A DNA stretch of 64,000 nt from Morinoia aosen (GCA_030386875.1 CM059559.1:7065177-7129176); one strand, 5' to 3'; counted from the first letter of the stretch, positions 21,520 to 32,486 are shown. Made by a program: numbers and translations. Notes: generated from the letters alone by a model not told the origin.

Positions 21520-22110
21520 ACCAGTACTTCGTTTTTAGATTGCTTATATGTCTATATAACCATAAGCAATAGGGAATTTCGATAACTCCTTTTTGTGGAT
21601 TTTGGGAATTAAAAATAAAAAAAAATTGACTTTTTCTTCATTTTTTTTTCTTTATGTCGTGTAATTTTCAAAATAATGAATTTATCCAAAAATGCCATTG
21701 CTTAACGATACTCCTTGCTAAGCCCTATCGAATGGTATATAAACCATTCTTGTAGCTCTAAAACTGTGGAAGAAGATACATTTGAGAAACCAATTATCGT
21801 GTTTCCAGAAAAACGTGTTTTTCACAAAAAAAAAATTGTTTTTCTTTTTATCTTTTGAACTACAGGATTTTCTACAATGAACTCTTGAGCGTTTGTAGCT
21901 CTTTTTAAGCCCTTTCGATTGATATAATTTACATTGCTGTAGCTCTTTAACTCTGGGAAAAAATACACAACAAAAGACAATACGTGTAATTCTTCAAAAC
22001 AACCACTTTTTTATTTTTCATTTTTTTCCAACCAAAATACGTTTTTTTTTCATGGCAACTCCTCTGTTTTGTAGCTCTTTTCAAGCCCTTTGAATTGGTG
22101 TGCTCGCCAT
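21520..22110. repeat. Highly degenerate ~180-bp tandem repeat
   Basis: The block AAGCCCT.TCGAAT.G recurs at about 21719, 21908 and 22083. Each time TTGTAGCTCT-type motifs and long A/T runs accompany it, at spacings of roughly 189 and 175 bp. This looks like a few units of an old satellite-like repeat or a decayed element. The family is unknown. Confidence 0.55.
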
Positions 22111-22111
22111 A

Positions 22112-22177
22112 GCCGTAGCTATGATACTGCAGCTGTCATCGAGCTATGAATGAAAGCTGCGGTATCATAGATACGGC
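22112..22177. repeat. Inverted repeat, 23-bp arms
   Basis: 22112-22134 (GCCGTAGCTATGATACTGCA plus GCT) is the near-perfect inverse of 22155-22177, with two mismatches and a 20-nt loop. It could form a strong hairpin. No associated gene. Confidence 0.85.
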
Positions 22178-23889
22178 AGAACAACTAAATTCTGAAATTG
22201 TCAAAAATTATAAAAAAAATATTAAAATGTTTCGTTTGTATAATGGAAGCACTTTGAGTAGCCCATGAACGAACTATATTGTCATTCCCGCAGAGAAACA
22301 CGCTCAATTGACCCCAATAATGAGGGGGGGAGGGTTCAAGGTCACGCCACCCCCACCGCTTTCCCCCCCTCTGGTGCGCGCACTATTCGGAGTTGACGTA
22401 AACGGAAAGTACCAATGGAAGCGCAAGAAAATTCTCTATAAGATGCATATTAAAACAGCAAATCAGCACATATCCCGATTTCTATCTAGACGGTGCCCAG
22501 ACGGTCTCCATAAGTGGGGCATAACCCATTGGCACATTTTTGCGTGTCAACTCTGAGACAAACATGGGGCACAAATGTACGCTCAAAATGAGTCCTAGTT
22601 TTTCTCATTGCGCACGAGGGGGAAATTACAGACGTCTCGTTAAAAAAAAAATACGGAAAAATATCTTACCGTTTCAGCAACTTCATATGGTATACAGTAT
22701 AAATGTCCAAAAATTTTTTTTCAAATTTATGTATTTTCCGCTGTTCTAAGAAACAGTGGATACTTGACCTACGAGAGTGAATCTAGTAAGAAATACTAAG
22801 GGCTAATTTTTATTACATTTTAGAACCACATTTCTTCAAAAACTTTCTACTTAGTTCAATGGTAAAGCCCATTGCAATATTTGTTTAAGCAGCTGTGATG
22901 TACGTAATTTCACTTTTTTATGTTATTCTGTTTTCCACTGACTTCAATTTTCGGACTCGTTTTTTTTTAAATCCTATGATAGCGACAAAAAAATCGAGGC
23001 AAAGTGAATAACCTACAATTAATGAAGCCGACGCAGACTTGTAACTTGGTGATATCTTCAAGCGTTTTGTTCCTACGTTACAGTTGAAATGGTAAGTCAG
23101 ACAACAGATGATAAAACAATTAGAATTTCACACAGAACTAGAATTCTCACCTTCATCCGACTCGCTTCCCAGTTTCCAGAGCCGGTTTCAATGTCCGGCA
23201 TTTTGTGCACGTCATACTGAGCATACGTGGTAGTTTATTTAACTATTTGAGAACGTGACTTCATGTTTCCTTTGCCTGAATAATACAAAGATAACTCGAG
23301 AAGAAAATCTATCGATTCTCCTCTAATCAAATTAAAAGAGCATCTTCATTCGTGCGTATTCGCCAACATTCTCCGAGGGGGAACTAAATGACTTGTGTTC
23401 AACGACGAAGCAATATATTTCCGTTTCGTTCAGGAGTAACGAATACAAGCCGAGCAAACTAGCCGGTATGACACGAAGTTCTCCCTCAGTTCAGTAAACT
23501 CTTTTGCCCTTCAAAGGGAGAGGGTTACGTGACGACAGACCATGCATGGCTGATGAGTTCCGAGCCTTTACAGAAGTTCAACTTCAAAGAGCAAGTTTTT
23601 GGTTCACCAAGCTGCTACTTGTGTATCATCAAACTCAGATCACTGTGTCTAGGGTAGTGATCCTCGGAGAGAGGTTGTGTCAAGTAGGGCTTGAATTTAG
23701 CGCCGGGTGGTAAACACTAGTTGAGAACTTTTGTATAAGTGCAGTATAGAGTTATCGTGCGATACATTATGGACGCAGTATGTTATGTGTTAGAGACTTA
23801 TAGTACTTATTGGACGATTCTTAGGGAATCTTATGCGTAAAATAAACAGAAGAACCAAAGTGCATATATACATTTTAATTAAAATCAAA
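22178..23889. other. Intergenic DNA 5' of Penelope-like element
   Basis: No host gene recognised. A G/C-run inverted tract lies at 22323-22372. The boundary of the Penelope-like element is not visible, and its missing 5' part is not recognisable here. Confidence 0.45.
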
Positions 23890-24612
23890 CGTTTCGGTTC
23901 ACATTTTGTGTTTAACGGTACTACGTACAAACAACTTGATGGTTTGTCAATGGGGGCGAACCTATCACCCCTTGTAGCTAATATTTTTTTAGATCATTCA
24001 GAAAAACAGGTTGTTGACCAGTGCCCAATCGAATTCAAACCTCAGTTATATCGAAGATATTTAGACGACACATTTGCATTGTTCCGCTCAGAAGATGATG
24101 CGAATAGATTTTTCCAGCACATCAATTGTTGCCATTCTAATGTAAAATTCACGATGGAACCTGAACAAGATGATCAACTTGCATTTTTAGATGTTTTAAT
24201 AAAAAAGTCACACGCGCAAGCAATCACGTCAGTTTACAGAAAACCTACTTTTACTGGACTCGGAACTAATTTCTTTAGCTGCATTTATGAAGGATACATC
24301 AAATCATGCATTACAACTTTATTGCATCGAGTATTTAAAATCTCCAGTTCATATGAATTGTTCCATCGTGAAATTAAGCAAATCTATCGAATTTTAATCA
24401 TAAACAAATATCCTAAATTCTTGATCGACAACGTAGTAAGAAAATTTTTAGATAGGAAATTTTGTCCGCCACCGGTTGTCCAAAGTGCAGCAAAGCAGAC
24501 GTCGTACATCGAAATACCATTCTTAGGTTATTTGGACGCCAGTCTCAGGAAGGAATTGTTAGCTCTGGTCCGGATTTTTTTTTGTGTCTGTGGACGTGCG
24601 AATCTTTTATAG
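23833..24612 (+). CDS. Penelope-like element reverse transcriptase (5'-truncated)
   Basis: A 259-codon frame. From about residue 24 it matches Penelope-like RTs, which are related to telomerase RT: YKQLDGLSMGANLSPLVAN (residues 32-50, motif B), YLDD (76-79, catalytic motif C), VKFTMEPEQ (104-112), FLDVLI (118-123), TSVYRKPTFTG (132-142) and NKYP (191-194). Motif A and the N-terminal domain are missing, so the copy is 5'-truncated and the first ~23 residues are probably flanking DNA read in frame. The frame leaves homology in a nine-T run (24575-24583). The linker and endonuclease continue one base over in the next frame, so the copy is split by a one-base indel and inactive. Confidence 0.93.
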   Translation: MRKINRRTKVHIYILIKIKRFGSHFVFNGTTYKQLDGLSMGANLSPLVANIFLDHSEKQVVDQCPIEFKPQLYRRYLDDTFALFRSEDDANRFFQHINCCHSNVKFTMEPEQDDQLAFLDVLIKKSHAQAITSVYRKPTFTGLGTNFFSCIYEGYIKSCITTLLHRVFKISSSYELFHREIKQIYRILIINKYPKFLIDNVVRKFLDRKFCPPPVVQSAAKQTSYIEIPFLGYLDASLRKELLALVRIFFCVCGRANLL

Positions 24613-25000
24613 AAACAATTTCAAAATTGTATCGTTTTTTAATAGGAAGGAATGCTTGGAGGAGTGTCTGTGGAGTGGATGTGTTTACATGTATAAGTGT
24701 GATTGCTGCATGCAATCTTATGTTGGGAGTACTACTGTCCAAAAATTCATCAGACACAGCCAACATGCAGGTATTTCTCATAGAACAGGCCGACCATTAG
24801 CTTCACCATCGCAATCTTCCATCAGGGAGCACTGTGAAAATTCAGATCATTCTTTCAAAACCAGTAACTTTTCAACGCTTTGTAAAACTAATAATGAACA
24901 AGATCTTCGAATCTTAGAATCACTTTATATATTTTCTCATAGACCTGAATTGAATAAAGATAACAGTGCCACTAAACTAAACATTGTCCCTACTTACTAG
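24584..25000 (+). CDS. Penelope-like element GIY-YIG endonuclease domain
   Basis: A 138-codon frame overlapping the end of the RT frame. It begins in the RT-EN linker, and its ATG is not a genuine start. Residues 34-50 (VYMYKCDCCMQSYVGST) are the GIY-YIG core in its Penelope version, with the characteristic Cys-x2-Cys. Downstream EHC (residues 83-85) and ILESLYIFSHRPELN supply the conserved Glu region and terminal Asn. The endonuclease nicks target DNA for element insertion. The presence of EN behind RT marks an EN-plus Penelope-like element rather than an endonuclease-lacking (Athena- or Coprina-type) one. Together with the frame at 23833 it represents one broken polyprotein gene. Confidence 0.9.
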   Translation: MSVDVRIFYRNNFKIVSFFNRKECLEECLWSGCVYMYKCDCCMQSYVGSTTVQKFIRHSQHAGISHRTGRPLASPSQSSIREHCENSDHSFKTSNFSTLCKTNNEQDLRILESLYIFSHRPELNKDNSATKLNIVPTY

Positions 25001-27184
25001 CATGAGGTTGCATGTACTTAGTGTGTGAATGAATCCGGGATATGAGCGTGTGAATGAATGGCTTTTGAATAATTGGGTTTGTTTAGGTATCTTATTTTTT
25101 GAATTTGTAAATATACGTTATTTTCAGGCTTGCTTATTTTCTGATGAATTTTAGTATTGGGTTAGGTAGTTTAGTCTCTTAATATGTGAATTACTTTTCA
25201 TTTTTACAGTTTGCGGACATTTTCTCATGTACAGTATTTTACTGTGTTAGAGACTATGTAATGTGGAACGAAAAAACTAGCATGAAAACAGAACACTTTG
25301 TCTCATTCTTCACATAATGTCGCCTACATATATATATACGTATACTATATGATATCACCTAAATATAGTTCATGATCTTAAAACGCGCTGCAGTAACAAA
25401 TTACTCTTGAGCTACTCTAACTGGAACCTAGTTGTCGATATCATCGTGCGGGTCGACGTGTGGGTGCGAGAAAAAGGGCTGTTTCCTCTGCAGCTACTTT
25501 TCCGGGGCACTGGCTTCTCCGCGCAGCTGCCCTCTTCGAGGTTCGTGAAGGTGCCGTCTACGCCGTAATCAGCCGACGACTAAAGCCTGTGTAAAATCGA
25601 GGAAACTCTTTTGACCTTAGTATGTGAGGTGTTATATTGTCTCATTACAATGTCATTACAATGCTTCTTATAAACACTGATACATTTCAGCAAAGATCTA
25701 TTTCTTTTTGCAAAAATAGTGCATACAAACATTATCAACTGCATAATAAAGCGAATACATGTCAAATATTCGTGCTACTCAGCTTAGGTAATCAAACTGA
25801 TGTTGGGACATTGAAATAAAATAGAAATGAAACATAAGGGCTAACGAAAGTAAATGCACGCGTTAACTATTAGCGTAGGCACATTGAACTAGGGGGAACT
25901 CATCTATTTTTCACTAGGCCTCCGGCTAGACACTTTATAGAAAACATTGAACAATTATGGGTAACTATTGAATAATGGATTTGACGGCCACATGCGTTGC
26001 CTGACACTAGTTTACCCGTGTTCTGTTATCAGCTCGTATTTCCTGCAGCCACAATGTGAACTTGCGCTGCAATTTACGGGTAGAATTTGAATTCAGTTGT
26101 CTATGTAGCTGTAGTGTACAACAGCCGCTACTGTCCCTCATCTTACCGATAAATCTTTGTTATAAAAAAGCCGTTGCTGGATTTTTTTCCATATGTATAC
26201 CTGTGGGACAAAAAATTTAAAGGGTTGTCTGTATTAAAATAAATGTGTGATGAGCCGTTCATGTACAGGCTAAGTAAACTAAATTATGGAGCTCAGTCCA
26301 ACACAACTTTGCCTCCACTGTTGTTGTTTGGCAAAGGAAGATTTTTTTAAAAGCGGACTGTTCCTGGAGGTGAGTGATGGGCAGAACTTGATCTTTGTAA
26401 TCGTTTCCTTGCGTTATATGCTCGGTAATCTTTTCGGTGCATTCTCAGTGTCTGGTAATTTTATTTTTTCATTTGGTAATCCTTAAATGTTTACTGAGTT
26501 AAAGGTGTGGAGCGTGACTGATGGATTTTAGAATAAGGGGGTAAACCGTGGAAAGTTTCTGCTTTAAAACTTTTGTGTAGATCATAGATACTTTCTATGG
26601 TTCAGTTAGTGAAAGCTGGGCACAAGATTGTTTATTTTCATTCACATATGGCGCCAGAAGATTTAACTTGAAACTCAAAGATGTTGAATGATAATTTGAA
26701 CATGGTATTTTAGAAGGAGATGAAAAGACGTTTAGAAGTTGAAATTAATTTTCCTCCGGGCATTAGGAGCAATAGGGAAAATTTACTGATGATCATTAAA
26801 TCGAGGAGGAAGTTCACATACTGAGTGCGGGCGCGCCTAAAGCTAGGCTCTGCATTTGGGCTGTGCGAGATGTTGCAAGATTAACTGCGTTATTTCTACT
26901 CGTTTCCATCTATATAGACAGATCAATTGCCATCACAGGAGACAAAACCAACCGATTCACATGTACAGCTGTGCAGATATACACGACTGTGATATACAAA
27001 TTAAAACCTTCTTTCAGAGTTTCATTGACAGCATATATACGATGTTACAGAAATCAGTCAATTGTTGATGTTCCACGCATGTAATTTGTTATGAGTTGTC
27101 TCAAAACGCTCAACATGAACAGCTTCATGCCTGACCATCATGTTTAAATGAGGCAGTGGATGACGCTTTGACTTAACTGGTTGA
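25001..27184. other. Intergenic DNA between Penelope-like element and tRNA-Arg array
   Basis: No host gene recognised; several 60-90-codon frames show no family resemblance. The 3' end of the Penelope-like element is probably within the first 250 bp. A short TA microsatellite is at about 25328-25345. Confidence 0.45.
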
Positions 27185-27274
27185 GAAATAATGAATGAAT
27201 AACTAATGCAAGGAAAAAGAATTTAAAGGAGTATTGAATTATTCACAGATGAAGACACCCAGAGTCGAATATCT

Positions 27275-27347
27275 GACCATGTGGCCTAATGGATAAGGCG
27301 TCGGACTTCGGATCCGAAGATTGCAGGTTCGAGTCCTGTCATGGTCG
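27275..27347 (+). tRNA. tRNA-Arg-TCG: tRNA-Arg (anticodon TCG), unit 1
   Basis: 73 nt. The acceptor GACCATG pairs fully with CATGGTC, followed by discriminator G. The D arm is GCCT/AGGC, the anticodon stem TCGGA/TCCGA with loop CTTCGGA (anticodon TCG), and the T arm GCAGG/CCTGT. No intron or encoded CCA. It decodes CGN arginine codons by wobble, probably via inosine-free U34. A T6 run follows directly. Likely functional. Confidence 0.97.
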
Positions 27348-27590
27348 AAGTTTTTTATGACCAAGTAGCGTACTGTTTATTTAGTTGTTACTATAATTTA
27401 TCGATGCTAGTTATTTAGTTGTTTAAATAATTGTGTAATATTGATTGATTCCATATGCTTTAAAAAAATGTTGGTATCCAAAAAGCGTAGCACTTGTTGA
27501 GAAACAGTGAATGAATAAATAATGCAAGGAAAAAGAATTTAAAGGAGTATTGAATTATTCAGTGATGAAGACACCTCAATTCAAACATCT

Positions 27591-27663
27591 GACCATGTGG
27601 CCTAATGGATAAGGCGTCGGACTTCGGATCCGAAGATTGCAGGTTCGAGTCCTGTCATGGTCG
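27591..27663 (+). tRNA. tRNA-Arg-TCG: tRNA-Arg (anticodon TCG), unit 2
   Basis: Identical over 73 nt to unit 1. A T5 run follows a few bases downstream as a polymerase III terminator. Confidence 0.97.
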
Positions 27664-27899
27664 AAAATTTTTATTGTCGAGTAGCCTACAATTTATTTAG
27701 CTGTGACTAAAATTGATCGATGCTAGTTGTTGAAATAATTGTGTAAGATTGACAGATTCTATACAATTTTTTTTAAATGTCGGTTCCCAAAAAGCGGAGC
27801 ATTGGTTGAGAAACAGAGAATTATTTAATGAAGCAAGGAAAAAGAATTGAAAGGAGGATTGAATTATTCCCTAATGAAGACACCCTTTCGGATAAATAT

Positions 27900-27972
27900 G
27901 ACCATGTGGCCTAATGGATAAGGCGTCGGACTTCGGATCCGAAGATTGCAGGTTCGAGTCCTGTCATGGTCG
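27900..27972 (+). tRNA. tRNA-Arg-TCG: tRNA-Arg (anticodon TCG), unit 3
   Basis: Identical over 73 nt to units 1 and 2. TTTT follows five bases downstream. Confidence 0.97.
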
Positions 27973-28206
27973 TAAATTTTATAATCAAGGAACCTACAGT
28001 GTATATAGGTGTCACTGAAATTTGTTGATGCTAGTTCAATAATCTGTATAATATTGATACATACGATATAATTTGTTTTAAAAAAAGTTGGGGTTCAAAA
28101 AGTCTAGCACTGATTGAGAAACAGAGAATTAGTACTTGAAGCAAGGAAAAAGAAATGAATAGAGGATTGAATTATTCTCTAATGAAGACCCCCACCTCGA
28201 AGAGCC

Positions 28207-28279
28207 GACCATGTGGCCTAATGGATAAGGCGTCGGACTTCGGATCCGAAGATTGCAGGTTCGAGTCCTGTCATGGTCG
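28207..28279 (+). tRNA. tRNA-Arg-TCG: tRNA-Arg (anticodon TCG), unit 4
   Basis: Identical over 73 nt to units 1-3. Unlike them, it is followed by TGTTTCTTTAAA, with no run of four T until about 28340. Termination may be inefficient and leave a long trailer. It is the last unit; similarity to the other 3' spacers stops soon after the gene. Confidence 0.95.
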
Positions 28280-28449
28280 TGTTTCTTTAAATCATGTAGC
28301 TGTTGCTACTCTGTAAATCTAGATTATATTGTGTGTGTGTTTTACGGAAAGAACATTCAATGTGGTGTATAAGATATTTATTACTTAATCATACATCCAT
28401 GAAGTAGCAATTCACACAAAAATGTCCTGTGAATGATCATAAAAGATTC

Positions 28450-28520
28450 CGACCTGGCAGGAATCGAACTTGCCATTAGCCACGCAAAGTCCGACGCGTG
28501 TGCTAATTAGACACATGTTC
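28450..28520 (-). pseudogene. tRNA-like relic
   Basis: On the minus strand, GAACATGTGTCTAATTAG resembles the tRNA-Arg 5' part. GCGTCGGACTTTGCG resembles the anticodon region, and GGCAAGTTCGATTCCTGCC is a fully paired T arm with a B box. The acceptor and anticodon stems do not pair properly. Probably a decayed tRNA-Arg copy or a tRNA-derived SINE head. Confidence 0.6.
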
Positions 28521-28984
28521 ATCGTACTGATTTAAATGTCCGTAGAAGTAATAATATCGATGCTTGTGAATCTCACGTATCAAACTTGTCAGATATAATA
28601 TACTCTTTTCCAAACACAAATCGTGTCTTTAAGAGTAGCGAATACTGCAAATTTCATAATTCAAAATCAATTAGGTACACTTAATTACCAGTACTACTCA
28701 TCATTGGGACTTGCCCATGCTAACTGCACTACTGATGCTCTAGAAACTAAAGTGATAATTACTGCTCTTCATGTATAGGACTGTAGAATTTCATCGAATG
28801 TTATTTCACATTTGAATCTAAAAACCCAAAAAACCTTAATCTCAACTTTTTTGGTCTTAGAAAATTGGACCAACTCAGTTTTATCTCTTATAACAGTATA
28901 TTGATGTTTTCAAGACATTCACCGATTATGTGATTCAAACGAGCTTCAAATCGATATCAAAATTCAACCTAGATCAAAATTTCC
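28521..28984. other. Spacer, nothing recognised
   Basis: No gene or repeat seen. Confidence 0.5.
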
Positions 28985-29057
28985 AGACTATCACAGGACT
29001 CGAACCGGCAATCTTCGGATCCGAAGTCCGACGCCTTATCCTTCAGGCCAGATGGTC
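28985..29057 (-). tRNA. tRNA-Arg (TCG), diverged inverted copy
   Basis: A 73-nt minus-strand copy with the same anticodon arm and TCG anticodon as the array genes. Differences: pair 7-66 is C-G instead of G-C (both sides changed, pairing kept); C4 opposes A69; one T-stem mismatch (C51 opposite T63); the D loop reads GAAGGATA; and the discriminator is T. The covariation suggests a period under selection as a tRNA, while the two mismatches and the altered discriminator suggest present decay. TTTT follows downstream on its strand. Confidence 0.75.
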
Positions 29058-30007
29058 ACCTAAAACTAATAGGGATTTTGTTAATACTAATTTATGAATT
29101 ATGTGATTCATTCTCCACTTGTGCTTAATTTACACATCTGTTATTCAACAATCATGTAATATTTACTCAGCTGTGGCGTAGAATGTTACTCTTTGCCTCA
29201 CCGTTCCTAGGCGTTGCAATACGCGCAAATACTGCACAGAATTTCACCGAATGAAAATTGCATCGAATTTCACGAGGCAATCAATGCACTCGTCAGCAGC
29301 TGAAAGGGTGGAGATGAGCGAGTCTTGCTCCCCACATCGATCGGACGACGGGTTTCATTGGAGAACATCCAGTGACGCCCTGAGCTTTTGCTCACTGATT
29401 GTTTTAAAGCCATAAGTATTGTGGGAGTTGATAATTAGACAAATATTTTCGTCATTAAGTCTTCGTAACTCTAATTATTATAACGGTGGATGAACTGCAA
29501 AACAAAAGCCTCGTTGTATGTAAAGTTCACGTTTAAATAGAATAATTGTCTAACTTGAACCAGACTACAGGTGAACTGGTTGTTAATCTCATACGTGAGC
29601 TTTTAAATACATGCAAACATTTTTTCAACAGACTGATGAGTCGGCTTGTACAAGTTATTTGAATTATTATATTCCTAAAGATTTCGAGTTTCTTCCTTGA
29701 CGGAAGGGTGGAGAGGTACGTTTTGGACGGTAAAGTCACGGGTTCAATTCCCGAATTAGTGTGATGTTTTTCTACAGCATGCAGCTCCTCAGGTGATGTA
29801 GAGAATCGGACAGGAGAGGGAGCATGGACACCCTACAACCAATGAGCCTGCATTTCACTCCCTCACCCTCTAAGTCAAGGACTCTAAATTAATTTTAATT
29901 GCTAAGTAATTGCAACAGTAAAAGGCGGGCGAAGTTTTCTTAGTTTGTTTAGGAAGGATCTTTTTTGTGCTCTCTGTGTAATTTCGAAGTTTATGATCAT
30001 AATTACA
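29058..30007. other. Intergenic, one weak B-box-like site
   Basis: No gene recognised. 29736-29753 contains CACGGGTTCAATTCCCG, which looks like a tRNA T arm. No convincing D or anticodon arm accompanies it. Confidence 0.45.
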
Positions 30008-30102
30008 GTAAATAGGATTAAATAGGATTTAAATAGGATGTAAATAGGATTTAAATAGGATTAAATAGGATTTAAATAGGATGTAAATAGGATTTAAATA
30101 AA
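30008..30102. repeat. ATTTAAATAGG-type short tandem repeat
   Basis: About seven 12-14-bp units of TAAATAGGATT type, with alternating TAAATAGGATTTAAATAGG and TGTAAATAGG variants. Confidence 0.9.
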
Positions 30103-31565
30103 AACTAACTGCAGAAAAGCTAAAAACTTCGATTTTTACACCCGGTTGGTGGGCTCAGGCTGGTGCAAAGTTGGCTATTCTTGAACCGTCGGCTCTCCCT
30201 CAATTTGTCTCTTGCTCGTCATAGATTTAGCATAAAATTTGCTTTGAGATATAGATTACCGCGTATCTTTTAAGAAAATTATTGAAAATAACTGAGGGCT
30301 TGCTTGCATTGGGTTTTACAGGGCCTGACATACAGTTTGAGGGCCTGACGAGGGCCTGACGGGTTTGAGGGCCTTAGTCTCACGAGGGCCTGACATACAG
30401 TTTGAGACTAATTTTCTACTAGAGTGTACGTGAGGGGAAATTCAAAGAGGGTTCGTATCTCCATTGATAACTAATCATATGTCTTTTTGAAGACACGTCT
30501 ACCCCGGCCTCATTTTAGAAGGAACTTGGTAGAACAAGTGCAGCACCCGACCAAAAGATAGCAAGTCTCCATGACTCGTGTATTATATATATATATCTCC
30601 GAGTTAACGTGAGGTAGCATTGTTCTGAGGTCACGGAGCAATCTTCAAGTTGGTAGTTTGGTGAAAGTAGTTTGGTTCATTTTATTCGCAATGCGGACAA
30701 AGTATTCCATGCAGTTGATTTATTTTTCATTTTGATGAGTGTCATCATCGTGACCTGACATAAATTTTTGCATCGTAACAATCACTCTTCAATGGGCCTA
30801 ACATAAAGTCATGTTATGTTTAGTGTTACACCGCAACAGTCTCCAATAGGCTTAACATAAATTCACGATATGTATACAGTCATATCGTAATAATCAGTCT
30901 CCAATAAGTTTGACATGAACCATAAGCCAACCAATAACATACCCCGTATTTAAATAGGCATGGAACACACTGCCTTGAATTTTACACAATAAATTACAAT
31001 AAAAGAACTCCAATCAGTCTCAAAATGAAAACTGATAAATCAAACCTGGGGAACCAGTTAAAATGAGTCTTTGTAATTCGAGAAGTTGTGAGACAAATGC
31101 ACAATCCTTCAACTCCTGCGATTAGAACTATACACGCGTCAGCATGCATCGTTATACATAAACACTCTCTGATCCACAATTTAATAGATCATATAAAAAA
31201 TACAATATATCTTATCAAGTATTCAATATATCTTACCAACTATTAAACATATCAACCATTCGGAACATTTCATCAACTACTCAATAATTCTGCAGCTTTA
31301 TGATGTACGATGAGAGACGATCAAGAGAATGGAAACCACACTTCGAACATAAAAAATTTGTCTTGTCCAATCCCTCCTACGTTTACCAAAATTCCATTAG
31401 CACATAGTGATACGTTGCGGATCGCATCGCCTCGTATGACTGGTAGCAGCTATGGCGCTCTGCTATGGGCGATTTTATGAGCAAAGACAGCGCTACTGCA
31501 TCCTGCAAGTGGCTGTGTCGTGGCCTTTATTGGCCGGTCGTCTCATCTTCTTTATTGAACTCCTA
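30103..31565. other. Intergenic DNA
   Basis: No gene recognised. GAGGGCCTGAC recurs several times at 30315-30400. At about 30740-30930 a degenerate ~65-bp repeat contains CATAA(A/G)TTCA and AATCA(C/G)TCTCCAATA motifs. Confidence 0.45.
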
Positions 31566-31720
31566 CCGAGTGAGGGAAGTGTGTCTCCGAGTGAGGGAAG
31601 TGTGACTCCGAGTGAGGGAAGTGTGTCTCCGAGTGAGGAAAGGGTGTCTCCGAGTGAGGGAAGTGTGTCTCCGAGTGAGGGAAGTGTGTCTCCGAGTGAG
31701 GGAAGTGTGTCTCCGAGTGG
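31566..31720. repeat. 21-bp minisatellite, about 7 units
   Basis: Tandem CGAGTGAGGGAAGTGTGTCT plus C units with few substitutions. The period is a multiple of 3, so SEGSVSP-like frames open on both strands. The enclosing 103-codon frame (31452-31763) is not a recognised protein. Confidence 0.95.
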
Positions 31721-32486
31721 TGGACACTGGGACACGGGGTGTCCAGTACTCAGCAGGGCTTAACGATCTAATGAGAGTGATTTTTATTGCATAATAATTT
31801 TTTACTTTCCAAAGTTTTCTGAAGTGCAACACAAGTTCCAGGATTTGCTTAGTTAATTGCTACTGCAATAAACTCTTCACTCCTGATAGAAGTACACAAG
31901 TGAGTTAGGCAGTGTTTGCCAGGGCTGAAAGTCTAAAAAAATGAAATGTCTAAAATATACAAGTTCACTATTAGTAGTTCATGTATAATTAGTGTCGGGT
32001 AACGTACGTTTGTCAGAATGTCAAACAGGTATTAAGCAGATGCTAAAACCTTAAATCGAAATACTGGTTTTGAAACGTACTCAAGCTCTACGTGAGTAGC
32101 GTACGTGAAAGTAAATGCGTACGCGAAAGTAAATGCGTGAAAGTAAATGCGCGTCCATAAATGAAGACATGATGCATGCTTTACGGTCGGCACGATTCTC
32201 AGAGCATGTAAGGATGTTCACATAAGTGTATTCTGATTTTGATCATATTTTCCTCTTCTATGGCAGAATTTTTCAGCGTTAATAGATAAAGCTTAAGCTC
32301 TACTTTCTTGTTATTTTTTAATCCTAGAAGTGATATTTCCAATAAATTGAGACCAATATACTGAAAGAAAAGACCATTCCTAAATATTTTACCACAAAAG
32401 AGACGTGGATATAATACTCTGTTAGTAGGTACACTCTTTCAAATACTCAATTCTTAATGTCTCGTCAAGTACATGGAAAGGGCTAA
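31721..32486. other. Intergenic DNA
   Basis: No gene. A small repeat of CGTACG(T/C)GAAAGTAAATG units lies at about 32095-32152. Confidence 0.5.

Larger units (their letters stand above)
27185..28290 (+). repeat. Tandem array of ~310-bp units each carrying tRNA-Arg
   Basis: Four units spaced 316, 309 and 307 bp, measured between tRNA starts. Each 5' spacer carries GAGAAACAG..AAT, then AATGCAAGGAAAAAGAATTT-type sequence, GGATTGAATTATTC and GATGAAGAC(A/C)CCC. Each 3' spacer carries a variant of GATGCTAGTT and AAAAAGCG.AGCA. Spacers differ from unit to unit while the 73-nt tRNAs are identical. Confidence 0.95.

Noticed and set aside
29736..29753. tRNA gene suggested by CACGGGTTCAATTCCCG
   Set aside because: Only a T-arm-like hairpin is present. 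No matching D arm, anticodon arm or acceptor stem could be built.
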